From assembly GCA_023387655.1 (NCBI GenBank), contig JAEWHR010000128.1, positions 1-44,554 of the forward strand: 44,554 nucleotides of DNA, read 5' to 3'. Below the pieces are notes generated by a model. That model had not been told where the DNA came from. It did not search any database and saw only the letters and a program-made list of their open reading frames with translations. This DNA comes from Bacillota bacterium (GTDB lineage Bacteria; Bacillota; Clostridia; Lachnospirales; Lachnospiraceae). Below, piece by piece: positions 25,564 through 32,912 of the stretch (positions are counted from its first letter, which is position 1; every line of letters begins with the position of its first letter). The position numbers and the translations under genes are program-made.

Positions 25564-27117
25564 ATGAAAGTACTATTAGTCGATATCAGTTTAAACCAGA
25601 TGAAAAGTATCACTGGATTGGTTCAGGAGTTGATAAAAGGTGTAGAAATCATTGGTATGGCAAGTGATAGCCAGAGTGCTTGCCATGTTTTTTCTGAAAA
25701 CCGTCCAGATATCATTTTGATATCCAAAGAACTAAAAGGTACCGATGGATTTGCTGTAGCTTCTGAAATACGTAAATTAGATAGCGAAGTCGGTATTATA
25801 GTATATGGTGAAGATGAGTCTGTTACGAGTCTAAAAAAAGCTATAGAAGTAAGAGCTCATTACTATTTAATGAAACCTATAACAAAGGAGAAGTTACAGC
25901 GAGCGATTGAAGGGATTCGTGAGACCTATGAACGTAGAAGATATCAATTGGTGGCGGATCGTGAAATATTGGCAGCACAGGCTATGGAATTGATTGAGTT
26001 TAGTTTTGTATACTCTGTTTTGTACAATGAAGACTTTCAATGGGAGTGGAAAAACTACCAGTATATGCTTAATTTAAGCGGTGGAGGATATGTTATCTAT
26101 GTATCCTTAGAAAAAGGAAATTATAAAGAGAGAATATCTTATGAGCGATTTAGCAAGCTTATAAAGAAAAATGTAACCCCGGGGTATCGTTGTATTGTTG
26201 GAAGGGAAATGTCTCGAAGCATTGTTATCTTTGTTATGGAAAAGTACGGATTAGAATGTAATACCTCGAAAGTAGAACAGATTCGATATGGAGAGTACAT
26301 ACGTAAAGTATTTCGCGACATGTTCCAAATTGAAGCAAAAGTAGGGATTGGCAGCTTAAAATCGATAGACAAACTTATAATCTCGTATGAAGAAGCACTA
26401 AGAAGCTTAAGATATGACCGTATGGGAAGCATCTCCCATGTACAAGACGTTACAGAAGAGCGGAAAGAGAAGAAACAATTCTATACCGAGATGGAGGAGA
26501 AGTTCTTATTAAATATCCGGGATGGAAATAAAGAAGCATTGAATAATTTGGTGACATTACTAGATTTGCTATCAAATTATAATATCTTAGATAAAAAAAA
26601 TAAGTTATTAGAATTAATAGTTATGGCATCGAATAAGGCGAGGAGAGACGGTGGAAGTGAGTCGGAGTATACCAACTATATGGAGCTTTTACGGGAATTG
26701 GATTCGCTAACAGAGGGAGAAATTAATGCTTGGGCTTTTCGAAGTGTGAATTATGTTCTAAAATCAGTAAGAGATAATCAAAATGAAAATTCCTTTGCAG
26801 CGATACGAAAGGTACTGCGTTATGTTGACACTCATTATGATGAGGATATTACATTAGAAGAGGTAGCCGGAATTTTAAATATTAGTCCTCAGTATTTTAG
26901 TCGAATCTTTAAAGAAAAGATGGGTGTAACTTACGTAGATTATTTAACTAATATACGAATTAAAAAGGCGCAGGAATGGTTAATTTATTCGGATAAAAAT
27001 ATACAAGAGATTTGCTATATGGTTGGTTATAAAGATCCAAACTATTTTTCTAGAGTATTTAAGAAAAATGTAGGGGTTACACCAAAACAGTTTGTCGAAA
27101 ATAAGGGAAAGAGATGA
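25564..27117 (+). CDS. AraC-type response regulator with a degenerate receiver domain (YesN-like)
   Basis: 517 residues. An N-terminal receiver-like domain at 1-120, a long central region at about 130-400 like that of YesN proteins, and a C-terminal AraC helix-turn-helix pair at about 410-510 (EVAGILNISPQYFSRIFKEKMG...EICYMVGYKDPNYFSRVFKKNVG). In the receiver, the phospho-acceptor Asp is missing: the block reads DIILISKELKGTDGF, with Ser54 where LLD-x-x-M has Asp. The acidic pair is reduced to VDIS (D7). Lys104 (YLMKP) is kept. The regulator therefore probably does not respond to phosphorylation by a histidine kinase, and none is encoded nearby. Start at 25564 because GAGGAGG (25551-25557) lies seven bases upstream; an earlier ATG at 25549 overlaps that site. 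Confidence 0.85.
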   Translation: MKVLLVDISLNQMKSITGLVQELIKGVEIIGMASDSQSACHVFSENRPDIILISKELKGTDGFAVASEIRKLDSEVGIIVYGEDESVTSLKKAIEVRAHYYLMKPITKEKLQRAIEGIRETYERRRYQLVADREILAAQAMELIEFSFVYSVLYNEDFQWEWKNYQYMLNLSGGGYVIYVSLEKGNYKERISYERFSKLIKKNVTPGYRCIVGREMSRSIVIFVMEKYGLECNTSKVEQIRYGEYIRKVFRDMFQIEAKVGIGSLKSIDKLIISYEEALRSLRYDRMGSISHVQDVTEERKEKKQFYTEMEEKFLLNIRDGNKEALNNLVTLLDLLSNYNILDKKNKLLELIVMASNKARRDGGSESEYTNYMELLRELDSLTEGEINAWAFRSVNYVLKSVRDNQNENSFAAIRKVLRYVDTHYDEDITLEEVAGILNISPQYFSRIFKEKMGVTYVDYLTNIRIKKAQEWLIYSDKNIQEICYMVGYKDPNYFSRVFKKNVGVTPKQFVENKGKR

Positions 27118-27144
27118 TTAGGGGAAAAGATAGGTGAGATTTTT

Positions 27145-27178
27145 GCTATGGCAGGAATGTGGGGAGTTCTGCCATAGC
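27145..27178. other. Stem-loop without U tract after the regulator gene
   Basis: GCTATGGCAG (27145-27154) pairs perfectly with CTGCCATAGC (27169-27178), loop 14 nt. It is followed by GAGAAAGATAG, so it is not a classical intrinsic terminator. It may stabilise the 3' end of the regulator mRNA. Confidence 0.5.
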
Positions 27179-27195
27179 GAGAAAGATAGTGATAC

Positions 27196-27224
27196 TTGAC
27201 GGAAGTTCAAAACTAGGCTATGAT
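27196..27224 (+). promoter_or_regulatory. Upstream promoter P1 of rpmG-secE-nusG
   Basis: TTGACG (27196-27201), 17-bp spacer, TATGAT (27219-27224). A further extended -10 (TGG-TATAAT, 27245-27253) lies just downstream and might be an additional weak start. Confidence 0.65.
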
Positions 27225-27321
27225 AAAAGTATAAATTTATAAAATGGTATAATGTGATATGTATTAACTAGTTTTTCTTGGTAAGGCTAAGATAAATATT
27301 GCAAAATCTAAAAAAAGATCA

Positions 27322-27350
27322 TTGACGAGAACTCCAGAGTATGATATAGT
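27322..27350 (+). promoter_or_regulatory. Main promoter P2 of rpmG-secE-nusG
   Basis: TTGACG (27322-27327), 17-bp spacer, TATAGT (27345-27350). Predicted leader to rpmG about 175 nt. Within it, GGTCTT at 27368-27373 can pair with the AAGACC found at about 27397-27402, enclosing a run of eight T. The role of the leader is unknown. Confidence 0.75.
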
Positions 27351-27531
27351 AAACTGGCTATGGAAGAGGTCTTTTTTTTATGCCTAAAAACAGTGAAGAC
27401 CTGTATCAGTTCTGGCTTTTGTGTCAGATCAGTTACATGTTAACGCAAGAATAGGGCAGGTTTTATGAATCGGCATATTCATAGACCAAAGATGCTTTAT
27501 TCACCACAGAAAATTAACGGAGGTGGAAGTT

Positions 27532-27681
27532 GTGCGAGTAAAAATTACATTGGCATGTACAGAATGTAAACAGCGTAATTACAACACTACAAAGGAAAAG
27601 AAAAATCATCCTGACAGAATGGAAACCAAAAAGTTTTGTAAGTTCTGCAAATCACACACATTACACAAAGAAACTAAGTAA
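27532..27681 (+). CDS. rpmG: 50S ribosomal protein L33
   Basis: 49 residues starting with GTG, read directly from the sequence: MRVKITLACTECKQRNYNTT and onward to a C-terminal HKETK. Zinc-ribbon cysteines C9-x2-C12 and C36-x2-C39 mark the zinc-binding form of L33. GGAGGTGG at 27519-27526 supports the GTG start. Position directly upstream of secE and nusG is the classical order in Firmicutes. Confidence 0.95.
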   Translation: MRVKITLACTECKQRNYNTTKEKKNHPDRMETKKFCKFCKSHTLHKETK

Positions 27682-27774
27682 TAATGTCTAATGATGGATG
27701 GAAGGCTTTCTTAAAGATTATGTCTTATCATCCGATGAGATGACAAACCTTTTACAAGGAAGGAAAGTGAAGTT

Positions 27775-27981
27775 ATGGGAGATACTGCAAATACTTTAGA
27801 AAAGGCTCCAAAAAAGAGCTGGTTCAAGGGTCTTAAGTCAGAATTCAAAAAGATCATTTGGCCGGACAAAGAATCACTTGCGAAACAAACCGTAGCTGTT
27901 GTTGTCATATCCACTATATTAGCAATAGTTATTGCAATTGTTGACCAGATTATTAAATTTGGAATCAAAATAATACTTTAA
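27775..27981 (+). CDS. secE: Preprotein translocase subunit SecE
   Basis: 68 residues, the short single-helix form of Gram-positive bacteria. An amphipathic cytoplasmic helix 'SWFKGLKSEFKKIIWPDKESL' (the SecE signature KxxWP) precedes one membrane helix at about 40-62. It stabilises SecY in the translocon. AAGGAAAGTG lies before the ATG. It lies between rpmG and nusG in one transcript. Confidence 0.95.
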   Translation: MGDTANTLEKAPKKSWFKGLKSEFKKIIWPDKESLAKQTVAVVVISTILAIVIAIVDQIIKFGIKIIL

Positions 27982-28000
27982 CTAGGATAAGGGTGATGAT

Positions 28001-28519
28001 ATGTCAGATGCTAATTGGTACGTAGTTCATACCTACTCGGGATACGAGAATAAGGTAAAAGCCAACATTGAGAAAACAATCGAAAACAGAAAGCTTCAAG
28101 ATCAGATACTGGAAGTTTCGGTTCCTTTGCAGGATGTTATCGAAGTGAAAAACGGTGTTAAGAAAAAGGTTCAGAAAAAGATGTTCCCTGGTTATGTGTT
28201 ATTAAACATGATCATGAATGATGACACATGGTATGTAGTTCGTAATACTAGAGGGGTAACTGGATTCGTAGGTCCGGGGTCAAAGCCGGTTCCACTCACT
28301 GACTTCGAAATGAAGAGCATGGGAATTAAGAAAGATGAAGTGGTAATTGATTTTGCGGTAGGCGATACCGTAACAGTAGTATCCGGTGTATGGGAAAATA
28401 CACAGGGTGTGATAAAAGCAATTAACGAGCATAAACAAATCGTTACCATTAACATCGACATGTTTGGTCGAGAGACACCTGTTGAGATCAGTTTTACGGA
28501 TGTAAAGGTTGTAAATTAA
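28001..28519 (+). CDS. nusG: Transcription termination/antitermination factor NusG
   Basis: 172 residues. The N-terminal NGN domain (NWYVVHTYSGYENKVKANIE, then KMFPGYVLLNM) binds the RNA polymerase clamp. The C-terminal KOW domain (GDTVTVVSGVWENTQGVIKAI) contacts S10 or Rho. Canonical gene order and length. The start follows AAGGGTGATGAT, 19 bp after secE. Confidence 0.97.
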   Translation: MSDANWYVVHTYSGYENKVKANIEKTIENRKLQDQILEVSVPLQDVIEVKNGVKKKVQKKMFPGYVLLNMIMNDDTWYVVRNTRGVTGFVGPGSKPVPLTDFEMKSMGIKKDEVVIDFAVGDTVTVVSGVWENTQGVIKAINEHKQIVTINIDMFGRETPVEISFTDVKVVN

Positions 28520-28563
28520 AACACTTTAAGGTAATGTTAACAAAGTTCGCTAGATTGCGGACA

Positions 28564-28628
28564 GTGGGAGGGTAAGTAGCGAAGCAGGTAATTCTGACGG
28601 ATAAGTCTATTACTCCCGGTAAAACCAC
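28564..28628 (+). promoter_or_regulatory. Probable L1-binding mRNA element before rplK
   Basis: GTGGGAGGG (28564-28572) and CTCCCGGTAAAACCAC (28613-28628) pair through GTGG/CCAC and GGGAG/CTCCC with an internal A-rich bulge. They enclose a 40-nt insert. The same conserved sides occur before rplA (29097-29123). L1 autoregulation of the L11 operon by an mRNA mimic of its 23S site is established; assignment of this element to it is inference from the repeated pattern. Confidence 0.65.
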
Positions 28629-28649
28629 AATTTTAGGAGGTATGCTATC

Positions 28650-29078
28650 ATGGCAAAGAAAGTTACAGGTTATATTAAATTACAAATTCCTGCTGCAAAG
28701 GCAACACCAGCACCACCTGTTGGTCCTGCACTTGGTCAGCACGGTGTAAACATTGTACAGTTCACAAAGGAATTCAATGCTAGAACAGCAAATCAGGAAG
28801 GTATGATCATTCCTGTTGTTATCACTGTATACCAGGACAGAAGCTTTAGCTTCATTACAAAGACTCCTCCAGCAGCAGTATTGCTTAAGAAGGCTTGTAA
28901 TTTAAAGTCCGGTTCTGCAGTTCCAAACAAGACTAAGGTTGCTACAATCAAAAAGTCTGAAGTTCAGAAGATCGCAGAATTAAAGATGCCAGATTTAAAT
29001 GCAGCAAACATTGAGACAGCTATCAGCATGATCTCTGGTACTGCAAGAAGTATGGGTATCACAGTAGTTGAAGACTAA
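28650..29078 (+). CDS. rplK: 50S ribosomal protein L11
   Basis: 142 residues, canonical. Begins MAKKVTGYIKLQIPAAKATP with the family motifs 'PPVGPALGQHGVNI' and the C-terminal RNA-binding domain ending 'GTARSMGITVV'. It is part of the GTPase-associated centre. AGGAGG precedes the ATG. First gene of the L11-L1 pair, preceded by a structured element that probably binds L1. Confidence 0.98.
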   Translation: MAKKVTGYIKLQIPAAKATPAPPVGPALGQHGVNIVQFTKEFNARTANQEGMIIPVVITVYQDRSFSFITKTPPAAVLLKKACNLKSGSAVPNKTKVATIKKSEVQKIAELKMPDLNAANIETAISMISGTARSMGITVVED

Positions 29079-29096
29079 CACGATGTTTATATAGAT

Positions 29097-29123
29097 GTGG
29101 GAGGGCATTCCCGATAATACCAC
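29097..29123 (+). promoter_or_regulatory. Probable L1-binding mRNA element between rplK and rplA
   Basis: A compact hairpin: GTGG(29097-29100)/CCAC(29120-29123) outer pairs, and GGG/CCC inner pairs with bulge sequence GATAATA. It overlaps no gene and ends just before AGGAGG of rplA. It shares GTGGGAGGG and CCCGRTAAWACCAC with the element before rplK. Confidence 0.7.
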
Positions 29124-29136
29124 TAGGAGGTAAATC

Positions 29137-29829
29137 ATGAAAAGAGGAAAGAAATATACTGATGCAGCAAAGCTTATCGACAGAAGTGTTCAATATGATG
29201 TTGAGGAAGCAATCAGTTTAGTAAAAAAATCTGCAGTAGCTAAATTCGATGAGACTATCGAAGCACACATCAGACTTGGTGTAGACGGACGTCACGCTGA
29301 CCAACAGGTTCGTGGTGCGGTAGTATTACCACACGGAACTGGTAAGACAGTTAGAGTTCTTGTATTTGCTAAAGGCGATAAAGTAAATGAAGCTTTAGCA
29401 GCAGGTGCTGACTTCGTTGGTGGCGATGAGTTAATTCCAAAGATCCAAAACGATGGATGGTTTGAATTTGACGTTGTTGTTGCAACTCCAGATATGATGG
29501 GTGTAGTTGGTCGTCTTGGTCGTGTACTTGGACCTAAGGGCTTAATGCCAAACCCTAAGGCAGGAACAGTTACTATGGATGTTACAAAGGCTGTTAATGA
29601 TATCAAGGCCGGTAAGATCGAATATAGATTGGATAAGACAAACATTATCCACGTGCCAGTTGGTAAAGCTTCTTTTACCGAAGAACAACTCGCAGACAAC
29701 TTCCAAGCGCTTATGGGTGCAATTATCAAGGCTAAACCAGCTGCAGCTAAGGGACAGTATTTAAGAAGCGTAACAGTGGCATCTACAATGGGCCCTGGAA
29801 TCAAGCTTAATACAAGTAAATTAGCATAA
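29137..29829 (+). CDS. rplA: 50S ribosomal protein L1
   Basis: 230 residues, canonical two-domain L1. The family signature is 'IEYRLDKTNIIHVPVGKASF', and 'GRLGRVLGPKGLMPNPKAGTV' also identifies it. It binds the L1 stalk of 23S rRNA and, in many bacteria, its own operon mRNA. The gene lies 58 bp after rplK, with an L1-type hairpin in between. Confidence 0.98.
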   Translation: MKRGKKYTDAAKLIDRSVQYDVEEAISLVKKSAVAKFDETIEAHIRLGVDGRHADQQVRGAVVLPHGTGKTVRVLVFAKGDKVNEALAAGADFVGGDELIPKIQNDGWFEFDVVVATPDMMGVVGRLGRVLGPKGLMPNPKAGTVTMDVTKAVNDIKAGKIEYRLDKTNIIHVPVGKASFTEEQLADNFQALMGAIIKAKPAAAKGQYLRSVTVASTMGPGIKLNTSKLA

Positions 29830-29843
29830 TTTACCCAGTCTTA

Positions 29844-29875
29844 CTGTAACATGGGATAAAACCCATATATTACAG
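29844..29875 (+). other. Stem-loop after rplA
   Basis: CTGTAA and ATGGG pair with CCCAT and TTACAG, loop ATAAAA, with small bulges. No U tract follows, so termination here is doubtful. It may define the 3' end of the rplKA transcript. Confidence 0.45.
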
Positions 29876-29898
29876 GCTAGATGAAGTGAAATTGATAA

Positions 29899-29927
29899 TT
29901 GACACACGAATAGATTTATGTTATACT
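29899..29927 (+). promoter_or_regulatory. Promoter of the rplJL operon
   Basis: TTGACA (29899-29904), 17-bp spacer, TATACT (29922-29927), with TG at 29919-29920 as an extended -10. Near-consensus; the strongest promoter in the ribosomal block. Confidence 0.85.
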
Positions 29928-29933
29928 CAAAAA

Positions 29934-30080
29934 GCTCGTGAGAAGCTTAATTCTCACAAACTGCCGAAGACAGTAGGTGCCGTTATGGCGTAAGGTGAAC
30001 CCGCCTACCGAGGAATAGATTAATCAAGCTATTATGCTAGACTAATAATCTGCCTCCTGTTTTCGCAGGAGGCAGTTTTT
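29934..30080 (+). promoter_or_regulatory. L10 leader with transcription attenuator
   Basis: The mRNA leader upstream of rplJ carries the L10-binding core (CTGCCGAAGACAGTAGGTGC then AACCCGCCTACCG, a known kink-turn-like leader in Firmicutes). It ends with an intrinsic terminator: CTGCCTCCTG (30050-30059) with CAGGAGGCAG (30066-30075) and TTTTT at 30076-30080. Excess L10 (with L12) binding is expected to favour the terminator; the family is the Rfam L10_leader. Confidence 0.9.
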
Positions 30081-30121
30081 ATTCCGTCTTCTATACAGAA
30101 TCTATAAGGAGGTGTACTAGA

Positions 30122-30616
30122 ATGGCAAAGGTTGAATTAAAAAAACCAATCATTGATGAAATCAAGGCTTATGCTGCAGATGCTAAATCAGCGGTTATCG
30201 TAGATTACCGTGGACTTACTGTAGAGCAGGATACAGCGCTTCGTAAGAAGTTAAGAGAAGCTGGTGTTGTATACAAAGTATACAAAAACACATATCTTAA
30301 GATGGCTTTCGAAGGAACTGATTTCTCTCAGTTAGACAAACATTTAGAAGGACCTACAGCAATAGCTTTTAGTACTGAGGATGCAACATCCGCAGCTAGA
30401 GTTTTAGCAGAGTTTGCTAAGACAGCAGACAAGCTTGAATTAAAAGCTGGTGTAGTAGAAGGAACTTACTACGATGCGGCAGGCGTTCAAAAGATCGCTA
30501 CTATCCCTTCAAGAGAAGTTCTTATTTCCAAGTTACTTGGAAGTCTTCAGTCTCCAATTACAAACTTCGCTCGTGTGCTTAAGCAGATCGCAGAGAAGAA
30601 TGGAGAAGTTGCTTAG
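30122..30616 (+). CDS. rplJ: 50S ribosomal protein L10
   Basis: 164 residues. The N-terminus contains 'VIVDYRGLTVEQDTALRKKLREAG' and the C-terminal helix 'NFARVLKQIAEKNGE' anchors L7/L12 dimers. Forms the base of the stalk. AGGAGG precedes the ATG. Regulated by its own leader with attenuator. Confidence 0.98.
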   Translation: MAKVELKKPIIDEIKAYAADAKSAVIVDYRGLTVEQDTALRKKLREAGVVYKVYKNTYLKMAFEGTDFSQLDKHLEGPTAIAFSTEDATSAARVLAEFAKTADKLELKAGVVEGTYYDAAGVQKIATIPSREVLISKLLGSLQSPITNFARVLKQIAEKNGEVA

Positions 30617-30693
30617 TATAATAACTTTACATCACTTGTGGTATAGAGTTAATAGAACGTAAAAAACCAATAATTATATGGAGGTATTTAATA

Positions 30694-31059
30694 ATGACAA
30701 CTCAAGAGTTTATCGATGCTATTAAGGGCATGACAGTATTAGAGTTAAATGATTTAGTTAAAGCTTGTGAAGAAGAATTCGGTGTTAGCGCAGCAGCAGG
30801 TGTTGTTGTAGCAGCAGCTGGCCCAGCAGCAGATGCAGCTGAGGAGAAGACAGAGTTCGACGTTGAGTTAACAGACGTTGGAGCAAACAAGGTTAAGGTT
30901 ATCAAGGTTGTTCGTGAAGTAACTGGTTTAGGCTTAAAAGAAGCTAAGGACGTTGTTGATGGCGCTCCTAAGGTTCTTAAAGAGGCTGCTTCTAAGGAAG
31001 AAGCTGAAGATATCAAGACTAAGCTTGAAGCTGAAGGTGCAAAAGTTACTCTTAAGTAA
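30694..31059 (+). CDS. rplL: 50S ribosomal protein L7/L12
   Basis: 121 residues, canonical. N-terminal dimerisation helices, an Ala-rich hinge (AAAGVVVAAAGPAADAAEEK) and the C-terminal factor-binding domain (VKVIKVVREVTGLGLKEAKD). Binds translation GTPases as part of the stalk. GGAGG precedes the ATG, 77 bp after rplJ. Confidence 0.98.
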   Translation: MTTQEFIDAIKGMTVLELNDLVKACEEEFGVSAAAGVVVAAAGPAADAAEEKTEFDVELTDVGANKVKVIKVVREVTGLGLKEAKDVVDGAPKVLKEAASKEEAEDIKTKLEAEGAKVTLK

Positions 31060-31192
31060 TCTAAACCATCAAGGAAGTATTGATATACTGGATGAGGCAG
31101 TTTACTGTCCAAGTCCCTTATGTTAGAGAACGAGTTGCGATAACATGATAAGATGAGTTCGCTATTAGTTTTCTATCACTAAAAAATATAGA

Positions 31193-31247
31193 AACCACTC
31201 CGTGTGTGGGTTACGATGAGTAGCAAACAGATCGGAGTGGTTTTTTT
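31193..31247 (+). terminator. Terminator of the rplJL operon
   Basis: AACCACTCCG (31193-31202) pairs with CGGAGTGGTT (31233-31242), followed by a run of T to 31247. The loop of 30 nt is unusually long. The U tract is also the left edge of the palindrome described next. Confidence 0.8.
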
Positions 31248-31293
31248 AATTAATAGGAAATTACTCCGGGAGTAATTCCTATTAATTAAAAAA
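31242..31293. repeat. 52-bp palindrome overlapping the rplL terminator U tract
   Basis: The left arm runs TTTTTT then AATTAATAGG-AAATTACTCC (31242-31267). The right arm is its near-perfect complement (GGAGTAATTCCTATTAATT, then AAAAAA to 31293), with one unpaired A. Outer T and A runs are part of the symmetry. No open frame is seen. It could be a short mobile hairpin or a cruciform site. Confidence 0.8.
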
Positions 31294-31296
31294 CTC

Positions 31297-31394
31297 TCCG
31301 TGGGATGCGCACTTCGCTGACGCTTCGGCGCGACAAAGTGGCATCGCCCTGAATTTGTTGATTCGCGGAGCTTAGAATGGCGAAGCCACTTTGT
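31297..31394. other. GC-rich structured segment upstream of the MFS gene
   Basis: A 16-bp stem with one mismatch: ACAAAGTGGCATCGCC (31333-31348) with GGCGAAGCCACTTTGT (31379-31394), loop 30 nt. The flank from about 31297 (CTCCGTGGGATGCGC) is also GC-rich, and CTTCGC at 31312-31317 can alternatively pair with GCGAAG at 31380-31385. GC content clearly exceeds that of the flanking sequence. The segment ends 12 bp before the ribosome binding site of the MFS gene. Regulatory RNA or mobile repeat not resolved. Confidence 0.6.
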
Positions 31395-31416
31395 TACATA
31401 TGGTATGGAGGATATT

Positions 31417-32604
31417 ATGTTTGATCAAGTTAAGAAAAGTAGTAAATTTGAACGTTTTTTTGTATTCCTTACTTGTTATTATACATTTTTTGTGAATGGT
31501 ATGATGGTTTTAATGGTGGGTACGATGTTACCTTATCTGATTGAGGAGGCAAAATTAAGTTTTAGTATTGCTGGAGGATTATTATCAGCATTTGCAATTG
31601 GTAATCTTCTTGCAAGTTTTGTAAATCCACCAGTTATAGCAAAGTTTGGGAGGAAATGGACAATTATTGTTTTGTCTTTGTTAATTCCAATCTGCCTAAT
31701 TGTTATTATGGGTATACCAGCAATACCAGTTTTATATTTAAGTTTTGTACTTCTTGGAATAGGTAGAGGATCTGTTAGTATTTTTAATAATACAGTAGTG
31801 AATGAACGTGCGGAAGGCAAAAGTTCAATGTTAAATATCTTGCATATGACATTTGCTTTTGGCGCTTTTCTAGCTCCTTTCCTTAGTTCTCTTTACATTA
31901 ATCATCAACTAACATGGAGACATTTAGGGTATACGATTGTTGCTTTATTTGCAGTTACCATTCTTCTTTTGTGTATGATACCCATATCTTGGGATGAGGG
32001 AAAGAGTAAGGAAATAAAGAAAGAACAATCTAGCGCAAATCGTTCTTACATTAAAAGTTTTGATTTTTATGTAATTGGGTTGATTTTATTTTTCTATCTA
32101 GGACTTGAAAACTGCGTAAATGGCTGGTTTATCACTTATTTTAAAGATACTGGAGTAATGAGTGATGAGTTAGCAACTAATTTAGTATCTTATACATGGT
32201 TAGCAGTTATGATGGGACGTCTCATGACAGCATTTTTATCATCTAAAGTAAAAAAGAAGACATTAATATTAACCTACTGTATCTTTACTACAGCCTTTTT
32301 CGGTTTGTTAATTATGACAACTAATGTTAATATAATTTCCCTGTCTATTATTTTATTAGGATTTTTCTTTGCCGGCATTTATCCAACTTGTATAGCGAAT
32401 GCTGGTGCAATTATAAAAGGAAGCCCATCTGGAATGTCGATGCTTCTTGCCATTGCTGCACTTGGTGGTATTATTGCTCCACAAATCGTAGGGTTTGTAG
32501 CAGATGTTATTGGTTTAAGTGGTGCGATAGGTGTATTATTATTTAGTACTGTATTCATGGTACTTTTTGCGATTATAAATTATAAACGTAATGTGATAGA
32601 ATAA
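31417..32604 (+). CDS. Major facilitator superfamily transporter
   Basis: 395 residues with about 12 membrane helices. The MFS loop 2-3 motif is present in degenerate form (IAKFGRKWTIIVLSLL), and helix 4 reads LLGIGRGSVSIFNNT. The second half begins near residue 210 (KSFDFYVIGLILFFYLGLENCVNGWFITYF split across a helix). The shape resembles FucP/sugar or drug:H+ symporters of Firmicutes; the substrate is unknown. The start is taken at 31417 because GGAGG (31407-31411) lies five bases upstream; ATG 31405 overlaps that site. It sits between rplL and rpoB, an uncommon place, behind a GC-rich structured leader. Confidence 0.85.
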   Translation: MFDQVKKSSKFERFFVFLTCYYTFFVNGMMVLMVGTMLPYLIEEAKLSFSIAGGLLSAFAIGNLLASFVNPPVIAKFGRKWTIIVLSLLIPICLIVIMGIPAIPVLYLSFVLLGIGRGSVSIFNNTVVNERAEGKSSMLNILHMTFAFGAFLAPFLSSLYINHQLTWRHLGYTIVALFAVTILLLCMIPISWDEGKSKEIKKEQSSANRSYIKSFDFYVIGLILFFYLGLENCVNGWFITYFKDTGVMSDELATNLVSYTWLAVMMGRLMTAFLSSKVKKKTLILTYCIFTTAFFGLLIMTTNVNIISLSIILLGFFFAGIYPTCIANAGAIIKGSPSGMSMLLAIAALGGIIAPQIVGFVADVIGLSGAIGVLLFSTVFMVLFAIINYKRNVIE

Positions 32605-32651
32605 AAAATAGAATAATTGGAATATTATACAGATAAGGGTAGTGTTCCAAC

Positions 32652-32708
32652 GAGAAAGAGCTTTTTGGCTATGAGGATTCGTTAGTCAAAGGAGCTCTTT
32701 TTCTTTGT
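32652..32708 (+). terminator. Terminator of the MFS gene
   Basis: GAAAGAGCT and TTTGGCTA pair with TAGTCAAA and AGCTCTTTTTC through a small interruption. A U run ends at about 32706. Confidence 0.8.
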
Positions 32709-32818
32709 CAAATGTTCGATACAAACGATATTTTAGTTTGTTTTAGAAAAGACGTTGTGGATTGAATCGAAAGTTCTTAAGAAATCCATGGAAAGATTGA
32801 TACAATCATTAAATTATA

Positions 32819-32847
32819 TTTACAGATTCCTATCACTATGATATGGT
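32819..32847 (+). promoter_or_regulatory. Possible promoter of the P-type ATPase gene
   Basis: TTTACA (32819-32824), 17-bp spacer, TATGGT (32842-32847). Leader to the ATG about 60 nt. Confidence 0.5.
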
Positions 32848-32912
32848 AAAAAAAGGAATAAATAAAAACTATAAAAGTTTAGAAAGAATATAAAAGAATG
32901 GAGCTAAGGTGA

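Noticed and set aside
27682..27774. tRNA gene between rpmG and secE, as seen in some Firmicutes
   Set aside because: No cloverleaf or TTCGA arm could be found in this 93-bp gap.
29292..29804. 170-residue minus-strand frame opposite rplA
   Set aside because: It lies wholly within a certain ribosomal protein gene and has no family motif; a shadow frame. Similar antisense frames at 30702-31112 and 40698-41021 were rejected for the same reason.
31297..31400. Known riboswitch before the MFS gene
   Set aside because: The conserved cores of purine, guanidine, SAM, TPP and fluoride riboswitches known to me were not recognised here.
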